From an uncultured Saprospiraceae bacterium (GTDB lineage Bacteria; Bacteroidota; Bacteroidia; Chitinophagales; Saprospiraceae): a stretch of DNA of 9,168 bases. A model generated the notes under the pieces. It was not told where the DNA came from and did not search any database. It worked only from the letters and a program-made list of their open reading frames with translations. Where the stretch lies: NCBI GenBank assembly GCA_937921525.1, contig CAKZUM010000122.1, positions 1 through 9,168 of the forward strand. Reading direction: 5' to 3'. Position numbers and translations under genes: made by a program. Shown piece after piece: positions 1-6,742 of the stretch; the stretch's first letter is position 1; every line of letters starts with the position of its first letter.

Positions 1-2837
1 ATAGCGGAACAGGTGTAACAAATGGTGTCTTTGATCCAGCAGGATTGGGCGCCGGAAATTATACGATTACTTATAACTTTAGCTCGGCAGGAAGTTGCGA
101 AGGAATTGCTACTGCAACTATGACGGTAGCACCGACAGGCAGCGTAAGTTTTGCAGCAGGGGTGAGTCAATTATGTGTAACGCAGGGTTTATATACTCTA
201 AGTAGTGGTAGCCCAGCAGGCGGTACTTTTAGTGGCACAGGTGTCGTAGGAAATACTTTTAATCCAGCAACGGCAGGAGCAGGTACCCATACGATTACCT
301 ATACAGGGCCAGCGTCTACCTGCTTTGCGACTACAACTTCTAATATTGTAGTAACGGGTGATACACCGGTCTCTTTCAGTATGACACCGCCAAACCTATG
401 TTCTAATAGTGGACCTGTAATGTTAACGGGTGGAAGCCCAGCGGGTGGTACTTATAGTGGAACAGGAGTCACAAATGGATCCTTTGATCCGACCGTTGCA
501 GGGGCAGGAACGCATACGATTAGCTATGCAACGGCATGTGGTTCAGCTAATATGACTTTAGAGGTTCGACCTCAGTTAACGGCAAGTTTGAATTTAACAA
601 GAACAACTGTTTGTAGCTCAGAAGGCAGTTTCACTTTAAGTGGTGGAAGTCCTGCTAGTACAGGTGGTGTCAATGGAACATATAGCGGTCAAGGGGTCGT
701 TAATAATACCTTTAATCCAGCGAGTGTAGGGCCTGGTACTTATCCGATTACCTACACGTTGAATCCAGGATTTGGATGTACAGGTACGGCTACGCAGATG
801 ATTACGGTGACAACGCCAGGTACGTCTAGCTTGTCTTTACCAACTACTAATTTCTGTACAACTAGTGGGGCGATTACTTTAAGTGGTGGTAGTCCAGCAG
901 GCGGTACTTATAGTGGAAATGGCGTAAGCGGTGGCGTATTCAATCCAGCAACGGCAGGGGCAGGTACGCATACGATTACTTATAATGGCAATGGCTGTTC
1001 TAGTGGAGCCACGGCAACAGTAGTCGTAGCAGATTCACAAGGAGCCAGCTTTAATTTATCGGGTGCTTCTATCTGTGATGATGCGGGAAGTTTTGCCTTG
1101 AGTGGTGGTTTCCCAGCAGGTGGAACGTATAGTGGAACAGGGGTAGTGAGTGGCAATGTATTCGATCCATCCTTGGTGAGTCCGGGTACTTATACGATTA
1201 CTTATACGGTAAGTGATGCTTGTGCAGGAACGACTTCTGCTACTTCTAATATCACAGTAGGCGGTTCTAATACAGGTACACTGACTTTAAATAATGCACA
1301 ACTTTGTGCTTCTTCTACGGCATTCGTTTTGACAGGCGGCTTCCCAGCAGGCGGAACGTATAGTGGAACAGGCGTAGTTGGTGGAACAACTTTCGATCCT
1401 ACCATAGCAGGCGCAGGCACACATACGATTAACTACAATCCAAACGATGGTTGTTCTGGTATTAGCACAGGCGTGATTATAGTGAGCGAAACGCCACCAA
1501 CACCTGTGTTGAGAATGGCAACTGAAATATGTATTGGAGAAGATTTATTATTAGAAGCATCGGCTATACCAAACGCCACTTCTTATTCTTGGTCTGGACC
1601 GAATGGATTTACTTCCTTTTTACAAAATCCAGTAATACCAAATGTATCTAGTCTGAATAGAGGTACTTACAATTTGATTGTAAATGTAGGTAGCTGTACA
1701 TCGGCGATGTCTTCTTTAAATATTAACGTGACGACCTTACCAGAACCTGTTACCGTAAGTAGTACAGGTACGGTTTGTCAAGGAAGTAACTTTGATTTAA
1801 TCGTCAATAATCCAACAGTTGGAGATACTTACACTTGGTACTATCAGACAGGCGCATTTGTAGGAACAGGGGCTACTTTGAATTTAAGCTCTACAAATAA
1901 TGCCGCAGGTAGATATTATGTAACGACCAACAGAAACGGTTGTGTGTATGATCCTTCGCTGATCAGCAACGCTCCATCATTTGCGTTTACTGATGTAGTC
2001 ATTTCTTCACAAGCAGCCGTAGGTGCTTTTGCAGGACAAGATGCTACGGTATGTTCAGAGACGTATGATTTGAATGCTTTAGTTCCATCGAACTCGAATG
2101 TATTCGGTGCATGGTCTACACCAATTAATAGCAAAGCAACCATAGCGGATCCGAACCTAAGCAATACGCCAGTCTTCAATCTGGAGCCAGGAAACAACGT
2201 CTTTATATGGACGCTTTCTAACGCAGGTTGTTTAGGCTTATCCTCAGATACGGTAGTGATTAATTATGCAACAGCACCCGCTTTAACGGATGATACCTAT
2301 AATACCTTCTTTAATACACCAATAAATGTGGATGTATTGAGCAACGATCAATTTACGACTGGTTTCTTCCTAGATTCTGTTTATACCACAGGATTAGGCA
2401 GTGTAGCATTGAATGCAGACCAAACGATCAGCTTTGCACCAGACAATACTTTTACAGGAACCGAGCAATTAAACTACCGAGTTTGTAACAACTTCTGTCC
2501 TGATAAATGTGCGACAGCTACTGCCAATATTGTAGTCGGTATAGATACAACGAGAGCATTACAAGTACCGAATGTCTTTACACCAAATGGCGATGGAGAT
2601 AATGATACCTTCATTATCCCAGGATTACCTGAAGGCAGTGAATTAGTCATCTACAACAGATGGGGAGACGAAGTTTACAGAAGTAGCAACTACCAAAATG
2701 ATTGGTACGGCTTCTGGCAAGAAAACAATGATTTACTACCAATCGGTACCTACTTCTATATAATAGACGCAAGAATGGATCCGAACAGCAACACCATGAC
2801 TAGAATGAGTGGTGACATATATATACACCGAAACTAA
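1..2837 (+). CDS. Giant T9SS-secreted repeat adhesin, type B C-terminal domain (5' end outside window)
   Basis: The frame is open from the first complete codon at nt 3, so the gene begins upstream; the first visible residues already belong to a repeat. The visible part is 944 residues. Residues 1-47 are a partial repeat, then come six complete 71-82 residue repeats (nt 144-1499) with a core like GGSPAGGTYSGTGV and a later THTITY strand. Next come two or three Ig/PKD-like modules (about nt 1500-2270) and a cadherin-like module containing VDVLSND (about nt 2271-2540). Residues 855-944 are the gliding-motility-associated C-terminal domain: VPNVFTPNGDGDND, then YNRWGDEVY and LPIGTYFYII. This domain is known as a type B sorting signal for the type IX secretion system, so the protein should be cell-surface or secreted. 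Each complete repeat has two cysteines, suggesting an internal disulfide. Only two lysines are visible. A PorP/SprF gene follows, as expected for type B substrates. The ligand is unknown. Confidence 0.93.
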   Translation, partial: SGTGVTNGVFDPAGLGAGNYTITYNFSSAGSCEGIATATMTVAPTGSVSFAAGVSQLCVTQGLYTLSSGSPAGGTFSGTGVVGNTFNPATAGAGTHTITYTGPASTCFATTTSNIVVTGDTPVSFSMTPPNLCSNSGPVMLTGGSPAGGTYSGTGVTNGSFDPTVAGAGTHTISYATACGSANMTLEVRPQLTASLNLTRTTVCSSEGSFTLSGGSPASTGGVNGTYSGQGVVNNTFNPASVGPGTYPITYTLNPGFGCTGTATQMITVTTPGTSSLSLPTTNFCTTSGAITLSGGSPAGGTYSGNGVSGGVFNPATAGAGTHTITYNGNGCSSGATATVVVADSQGASFNLSGASICDDAGSFALSGGFPAGGTYSGTGVVSGNVFDPSLVSPGTYTITYTVSDACAGTTSATSNITVGGSNTGTLTLNNAQLCASSTAFVLTGGFPAGGTYSGTGVVGGTTFDPTIAGAGTHTINYNPNDGCSGISTGVIIVSETPPTPVLRMATEICIGEDLLLEASAIPNATSYSWSGPNGFTSFLQNPVIPNVSSLNRGTYNLIVNVGSCTSAMSSLNINVTTLPEPVTVSSTGTVCQGSNFDLIVNNPTVGDTYTWYYQTGAFVGTGATLNLSSTNNAAGRYYVTTNRNGCVYDPSLISNAPSFAFTDVVISSQAAVGAFAGQDATVCSETYDLNALVPSNSNVFGAWSTPINSKATIADPNLSNTPVFNLEPGNNVFIWTLSNAGCLGLSSDTVVINYATAPALTDDTYNTFFNTPINVDVLSNDQFTTGFFLDSVYTTGLGSVALNADQTISFAPDNTFTGTEQLNYRVCNNFCPDKCATATANIVVGIDTTRALQVPNVFTPNGDGDNDTFIIPGLPEGSELVIYNRWGDEVYRSSNYQNDWYGFWQENNDLLPIGTYFYIIDARMDPNSNTMTRMSGDIYIHRN
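3..1499 (+). repeat. Tandem coding repeats of the adhesin (one partial, six complete)
   Basis: Unit boundaries by reading frame are 3-143 (partial), 144-368, 369-581, 582-827, 828-1046, 1047-1277 and 1278-1499, which is 75, 71, 82, 73, 77 and 74 residues for the complete units. Each begins with a short strand and a cysteine (QLC, NLC, TVC, NFC, SIC, QLC), then the glycine/serine-rich GG(S/F)PAGGTYSGTGV core, an NP/DP turn, GAGTHTITY, and a second cysteine. The unit at 582-827 has an insertion of about seven residues inside the core. The cores are very similar at DNA level too, so expansion or gene conversion is likely. The pattern resembles Ig-like beta-sandwich repeats of Bacteroidota surface proteins. 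Confidence 0.9.
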
Positions 2838-2875
2838 AAGTCAAATTTAATAGGACAAAATTTAGGTTAGAACCT

Positions 2876-3231
2876 ACAGTCCCAACGGGACGACATCTTG
2901 TAACCCATGACGCAGTCGTGGGAGACGACATCCAGTAACTCACGACGCAGTCATGGGAGACAACATCCAGTAACCCATGAAGCAGTCATGGGAGAAAGCA
3001 ACCCAAGACGAGTCGCAGGAACGCTCAAAAACAGTCCCAACGGGACGACATCTTGTAACCCATGACGCAGTCGTGGGAGACGACATCCAGTAACTCACGA
3101 CGCAGTCATGGGAGACAACATCCAGTAACCCACGACGCAGTCATGGGAGAAAGCAACCCAAGACGAGTCGCAGGAACGCTCAAAAACAGTCCCAACGGGA
3201 CGACATCTTGTAACCCATGACGCAGTCATGG
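2876..3231. repeat. 155-bp tandem repeat array built of 35-bp hairpin units
   Basis: Two complete 155-bp units (2876-3030 and 3031-3185) differ at only two positions by eye. A third starts at 3186 and loses similarity near 3231. Each unit has three parts: a 15-bp head starting the short palindrome GTCCC-AAC-GGGAC; three 35-bp subunits, each with an inverted repeat of the form CCCATGA-CGCAG-TCATGGG (7-bp arms, 5-nt loop, some copies with wobble or mismatches); and a 35-bp linker containing GACGAGTC. In unit 1 the subunits are 2891-2925, 2926-2960 and 2961-2995, and the linker is 2996-3030. The array fills the gap between the adhesin and the PorP/SprF gene. There are no unique spacers, so it is not a CRISPR. 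A separate 6-bp-arm hairpin, TAGGTT-AG-AACCTA (2863-2876), touches the array start but has no T-tract. Confidence 0.95.
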
Positions 3232-3245
3232 CGAAAGAATACTCT

Positions 3246-4214
3246 ATGAATAGCAAATCAACAATCATCCAAAAAAGTCTCCTAGCCCTAATCATAGGAC
3301 TATGCAGCCTAACGAACATCAGCGCACAGCAAGACGCACAGTTCACCCAATTTATGTTCAATAAATTGACCTTTAATCCAGGCTATGCAGGCAGCACGAT
3401 TGCCCCCCGCTTGTCAGCGATACACCGACAACAATGGGTAGGCCTAGAAGGCGCACCTGTAACCAGTGCGGTTAATTTTAATACCACACTTGCCAAGCAA
3501 CGAGTGGGGATGGGCTTAACTTTCATCCACGACCAGATTGGCCCGACCAGAGATTGGTCGGCACAGATGGCGTATGCCTATAAAATTCCATTAGACGAAG
3601 GAACCTTATCCGTAGGTTTACAAGGAGTCCTTCGACAATACCGAGTCGTATGGAATGATGCTCGCTTAACCCATCAGCAAGACAATTCGGTAATGATGGC
3701 AGAAAGCTCAAAGATATTGCCCAATGCAGGATTGGGTTTATATTATGAGGCACCTACTTTTTATGTAGGGGTATCTATGCCACATATTTTAGAAAACAAA
3801 TTAGACTTGTTGGAAGACTTTGTATCAACAGATATTACCTCCCTAGCGAACCGACATATTTTTGGTATGGCAGGGGTATTAATTGATGTAGCAGATGATA
3901 TAAAATTAAAGCCAGCCGTAATGATAAAGTATGTTCAAAATGCACCAATAGATGCAGATTTGAATTTAACCGCCATTTTGAAAAATGATTTTTGGGTAGG
4001 TTTATCCTATCGTTTTGGTGGCTCTAAAGTACAAGGTATCGGAGAATCTGTGGATGCCTATATTCAGTATCAATTGACCAATACATTACGGGTAGGAATG
4101 GCTTATGATTTTACCCTGTCAGAACTTCAAAGCCAGAATTCTGGTACGTATGAATTCTTTGTCACCTACGATCTTCGTAAGACAGGACGTATTAGTAATC
4201 CTCGTTTCTTTTAA
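3246..4214 (+). CDS. PorP/SprF family type IX secretion system membrane protein
   Basis: The product is 322 residues from the ATG at 3246. It starts with a signal peptide (MNSKSTIIQKSLLALIIGL, cleavage probably after NISA near residue 27) and continues with QQDAQFTQFMFNKLTFNPGYAGS-like sequence, the N-terminal hallmark of the PorP/SprF family. The rest is alternating strands ending in an aromatic residue (RNPRFF-like terminus), as for an outer-membrane beta-barrel. Family members sit in the outer membrane and help secrete or anchor type B T9SS substrates, and the adhesin just upstream is such a substrate. An in-frame ATG at 3228 would add MAKEYS, but it lies inside the right arm of a hairpin of the tandem array and would put charged residues before the signal peptide, so 3246 is preferred. 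The family has many paralogues per genome, so no specific symbol is given. Confidence 0.93.
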   Translation: MNSKSTIIQKSLLALIIGLCSLTNISAQQDAQFTQFMFNKLTFNPGYAGSTIAPRLSAIHRQQWVGLEGAPVTSAVNFNTTLAKQRVGMGLTFIHDQIGPTRDWSAQMAYAYKIPLDEGTLSVGLQGVLRQYRVVWNDARLTHQQDNSVMMAESSKILPNAGLGLYYEAPTFYVGVSMPHILENKLDLLEDFVSTDITSLANRHIFGMAGVLIDVADDIKLKPAVMIKYVQNAPIDADLNLTAILKNDFWVGLSYRFGGSKVQGIGESVDAYIQYQLTNTLRVGMAYDFTLSELQSQNSGTYEFFVTYDLRKTGRISNPRFF

Positions 4215-4244
4215 ATAAAAACGTTTCATCCGACCACTCAAAAC

Positions 4245-4372
4245 AGGCTGATCGTTAATGAGGAATCTTACAAAGTCTTCGAGACTTGGGAAGATTTATT
4301 TCCTTGAAAAACAAGACTTCCCAAGTTGCAAAACTTTGTAAGTCTGGCGTTTTACCAATTAACGGTCAGTCT
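4245..4372. repeat. ~128-bp imperfect palindrome after the PorP/SprF gene
   Basis: Three nested pairs of arms are visible. The outer arms 4245-4259 and 4358-4372 match at 13 of 15 positions. The middle arms 4267-4276 (CTTACAAAGT) and 4333-4342 are perfect, as are the inner arms 4285-4293 (CTTGGGAAG) and 4317-4325. RNA from either strand could form a long interrupted hairpin. It starts 31 bp after the stop codon at 4214 and could act as a 3' stabiliser or weak terminator, but it has no typical U-tract. The inner sequence (ACTTCCCAAGTT) reappears in the hairpin at 4596-4635. Confidence 0.85.
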
Positions 4373-4378
4373 GTCCAA

Positions 4379-4416
4379 ATGATAATTAGTCAGACTTATG
4401 TTAAAGAAATTATCAT
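4379..4416. repeat. Short inverted repeat
   Basis: Perfect 9-bp arms ATGATAATT (4379-4387) and AATTATCAT (4408-4416) are separated by 20 nt. It directly follows the larger palindrome. It could be chance in AT-rich DNA, a protein-binding dyad, or part of the neighbouring repeat. Confidence 0.5.
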
Positions 4417-4449
4417 GAATCTAATAGGTTATTAAGATCAATCGAAAAT

Positions 4450-4529
4450 CGCTCCCCCTTGGGGGTTGGGGGTAATCTCAAGAAAGTGTTTCCAGATATT
4501 GCAAAACCCCCAACCCCTGAAGGGGAGTG
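4450..4529. repeat. GC-rich inverted repeat with 24-bp arms (REP/MITE-like)
   Basis: The left arm 4450-4473 and right arm 4506-4529 are complementary at 20 of 24 positions and are separated by 32 nt of AT-rich sequence. Each arm is itself a small hairpin (CCCCC-TT-GGGGG; CCCC-TGAA-GGGG-like) followed by GTTGGGGGT. From memory, elements of this CCCC..GGGG-GTTGGGGG type are widespread between genes in Bacteroidota; this was not checked. Its composition stands out sharply from the AT-rich surroundings. It lies between the PorP/SprF gene and the PorE-like gene and has no coding potential. Confidence 0.88.
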
Positions 4530-4595
4530 AAATAGAAAAGGTTCAGAAAACAGGAATACTCTTAATAATCTATAAAGTCTAAATAGTTTTTCGAG

Positions 4596-4635
4596 AGCAG
4601 ACTTCCCAAGTTTTCAAAACTTGGTAAGTCTTGCT
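4596..4635. repeat. Strong hairpin just upstream of the PorE-like gene
   Basis: The arms 4600-4614 (GACTTCCCAAGTTTT) and 4616-4630 match at 14 of 15 positions. They are extended by AGCA and TGCT, with one bulged base, to 4596-4635. It ends 24 bp before the ATG at 4660, so it would lie in the 5' leader if transcription starts upstream. Its sequence is related to the inner arms of the 4245-4372 palindrome, so it probably belongs to a dispersed repeat family and is not necessarily a gene-specific regulator. Confidence 0.8.
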
Positions 4636-4659
4636 TAGACAGCAATCAAAGAAAAATCC

Positions 4660-6483
4660 ATGAAACACAAGATGCATCTTTATCAATATTTTTTAGGTCT
4701 CCTATGCCTTGCACTTCCTCAACTCGTGCAAGCACAAACAGGAACGGCTACCAATGTCAACTATACTGCTAATAAAGTAGTCGTTGAAAATGTAGAGCTC
4801 ATCAATTCTGATAAATTAGATTTTAGTCCTACATTTTACAACAATGGGATAGTCTTTGTCTCTAATCGGAAACGGCCCAAAAGTGCTCGAAAGATTACAG
4901 ACAATACGGACGAATGGTTGGGGGATAATTTTATGTCCCTGTATTATGCGACACAAACACCTGATGGTTTATTAGAAAACCCACAGGAATTTTCTGTTAA
5001 TATTACAACCAGATACCACGAAGGGCCAGTTGCTTTTAGTAAGAATGGCAATCAAATATTCTTTACCAGAAACAACTACCAAAACGGCCAAAAGAAGACC
5101 AATAGAAAAGGAGATACTTTATTAAAAATCTATACGGCTACTAGGAATGGAGCAGATTGGGCAAGCATCAAGGAACTAGCTTTCAACTCTGATGATTATG
5201 ACCAATGTCATCCTACTTTATCGGCAGATGGTTTAGTCTTGTATTTTTCTTCTAACAAAGAAGGGGGCTACGGAGGGATGGATCTATACCAATCAAAATA
5301 TGTGAATGGTCGATGGAGTACACCTACTAATTTAGGCCCAACGATCAATACTGCAAAGAACGAAGTGTTTCCTTTTATTCACGAAAACGGTACGCTTTAT
5401 TTTGCCTCCAATGGACATGGCGGATATGGTGGTTTAGATGTATTTTCTAGTGTACAGCCAGATGGAAGTTGGCGGACGCCTGTCAATGCTAAATCTCCAA
5501 TTAATTCCTTATACGATGATTTTGGTTTTATCATAGATCAGAATAGTAACGCAGGTTATTTTTCTTCTTCCAGACCAAAAGGAAATGGAAAAGATGACAT
5601 CTATCGCTTTTCTCTGGGTAAGCCATTGGTCTCTCCAGATAAAATAACAGCTATCGAAACAGCAAAAGAAGCTAGTAAGATTATAGCAGGTGTTATTACG
5701 GATGCAACGACTGGTAGTCGTTTAATGAAAGCCAAAGTAAGTCTAGTGAATCCTAATAATGGACAAAGAATGACCACACTAACGGACGATCAAGGAGAGT
5801 TTGCATTTAGAAGAGCTATGTTACAAGAAGGCCACCGCTTAGAAATAGCAAAAACGGGATTTTCAGAATTAACAGAGTCTATTGCCGTTGATCAATTATT
5901 AAAAGAGAACTCCGATATAAAAGAGTATTTATTAATGCTAGAGCCTGCAACGGCTACAGCTCCAAGTACGTCTAAGACAGAAACGGTCATTCCTTCTACT
6001 AAAACTTTTCCGCCACCATCAGTTCCTATTAGTCAACCAGCAATAGATGATGTATTGGTGCCAAAGTCAGGTAACACAGTCATATATGAAGATGGAATGA
6101 AGCCAGAATTAAATGTCGGAACGACCTTAGTACTAGATAAGATTTTATTTGATTATGGTTCGTATAATTTACAACCAACATCCCTCAAAACCTTAGACCA
6201 AATTACCACTTTATTAAAAGAAAGTCCTGATATGGGAATAGAACTATCTGCTCATACGGATAGCCGAGGTAATGCTAATTACAATATGCGATTATCTAGG
6301 CAACGTGCAGAAAGTGTCAGCCAATACTTAATCTATAAAGGGGTGAGTCCTAAACGAATTATTCCAGTAGGGAGTGGAGAAACAGAAATTAGAAATGGTT
6401 GTGTGGATGGGGTCTCTTGTTCAGAAAGTAAACATCAAGAGAATAGACGGATAGAAATGAAAATGATTCGATTCGTGAAGTAA
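4660..6483 (+). CDS. PorE-like outer-membrane/periplasmic protein: PD40 propeller, CRD and OmpA domain
   Basis: The product is 607 residues. A signal peptide (about residues 1-26, ending LVQAQ) is followed by PD40/WD40-like beta-propeller blades around residues 50-325, with motifs such as SPTFYNNGIVFVSNRK, HPTLSADGLVLYFSSN and GYGG(M/L)D(L/V)(Y/F). Next comes a carboxypeptidase-regulatory-like domain at about 341-425 (IIAGVITDATTGSRL). A proline/threonine-rich linker leads to an OmpA C-terminal domain at about 488-605. The OmpA domain keeps the peptidoglycan-binding residues expected of the family: Asp534 in HTDSRG and Arg549 in LSRQRA. It has the Cys581/Cys587 insertion and ends QENRRIEMK. 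The order propeller-CRD-OmpA matches PorE of the type IX secretion system, except that I see no N-terminal TPR region. Likely role: linking the T9SS or its surface substrates to peptidoglycan. Position next to a PorP/SprF gene supports this. Start chosen because the signal peptide begins there. Confidence 0.9.
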   Translation: MKHKMHLYQYFLGLLCLALPQLVQAQTGTATNVNYTANKVVVENVELINSDKLDFSPTFYNNGIVFVSNRKRPKSARKITDNTDEWLGDNFMSLYYATQTPDGLLENPQEFSVNITTRYHEGPVAFSKNGNQIFFTRNNYQNGQKKTNRKGDTLLKIYTATRNGADWASIKELAFNSDDYDQCHPTLSADGLVLYFSSNKEGGYGGMDLYQSKYVNGRWSTPTNLGPTINTAKNEVFPFIHENGTLYFASNGHGGYGGLDVFSSVQPDGSWRTPVNAKSPINSLYDDFGFIIDQNSNAGYFSSSRPKGNGKDDIYRFSLGKPLVSPDKITAIETAKEASKIIAGVITDATTGSRLMKAKVSLVNPNNGQRMTTLTDDQGEFAFRRAMLQEGHRLEIAKTGFSELTESIAVDQLLKENSDIKEYLLMLEPATATAPSTSKTETVIPSTKTFPPPSVPISQPAIDDVLVPKSGNTVIYEDGMKPELNVGTTLVLDKILFDYGSYNLQPTSLKTLDQITTLLKESPDMGIELSAHTDSRGNANYNMRLSRQRAESVSQYLIYKGVSPKRIIPVGSGETEIRNGCVDGVSCSESKHQENRRIEMKMIRFVK

Positions 6484-6676
6484 GAAGTCTGTCAGAGTGG
6501 ACTCAAAGTGTATAGTAAAGTCTAATTGCGGACAAATCTTGGGAAAGCTTTTTACTTCCTAGTAAGTAATTAACCCGAAACGAAAAAAATATTAATTTTG
6601 TGAAATATATGTAGTGGTTTTCGCTAAAGATTTTTATCTTTAAGAAGATAGAAACCTTTAACAAAGCCTATGAGGA
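6484..6676 (+). promoter_or_regulatory. Intergenic leader with possible Bacteroidota -7 element at 6593-6600
   Basis: TAATTTTG at 6593-6600 fits the Bacteroidota -7 consensus TAnnTTTG, but no convincing -33 TTTG is at the right distance, and such matches are common in AT-rich DNA. A 7-bp-arm hairpin TAAAGAT-TTTT-ATCTTTA lies at 6625-6642, and a weak 6-bp-arm hairpin TTACTT-CCTAGT-AAGTAA at 6552-6569. The element would give the small OmpA gene its own transcript with a leader of about 135 nt. Confidence 0.3.
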
Positions 6677-6711
6677 ATGAAAGAAGTAACAGTTACTGTT
6701 TTTTCATTCCT
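6673..6711 (+). promoter_or_regulatory. Leader hairpin upstream of the small OmpA gene
   Basis: Perfect 10-bp arms AGGAATGAAA (6673-6682) and TTTCATTCCT (6702-6711) enclose a second dyad, AGTAAC-A-GTTACT (6685-6697), giving a two-part stem. It ends 31 bp before the preferred start codon at 6743 and covers the alternative ATG at 6677, which would sit in the paired arm with GAGGA only one base away. It could be a 5'-UTR control or stability element, or an operator dyad. There is no direct evidence for either. Confidence 0.6.
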
Positions 6712-6742
6712 GACATCCACAAACCGATTTTTAAAAAAAAGT

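Noticed and set aside
45..47. TTG at 45 as the adhesin start codon
   Set aside because: The frame is open to the window edge, and the codons from nt 3 already encode a typical repeat segment (SGTGVTNGVFDP), so the gene starts upstream.
1202..1420. Minus-strand ORF opposite the adhesin repeats, and similar ones at 1916-2197, 3095-3361, 3523-3753, 6771-6953 and 7158-7451
   Set aside because: They are antisense or out of frame to well-supported genes or repeats, with low-complexity translations and no recognisable domain.
2876..3231. CRISPR array or integron attC array
   Set aside because: The repeats are contiguous, with no unique spacers between identical repeats. There are no cas or integrase genes, and the same linker recurs in each unit.
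3228..3245. ATG at 3228 as the start of the PorP/SprF gene
   Set aside because: It lies within the hairpin repeat and adds charged residues before a complete signal peptide that begins at 3246.
6677..6742. ATG at 6677 as the start of the small OmpA gene
   Set aside because: It sits in a hairpin arm with a purine stretch too close to act as a ribosome site, and the signal peptide is better from 6743.
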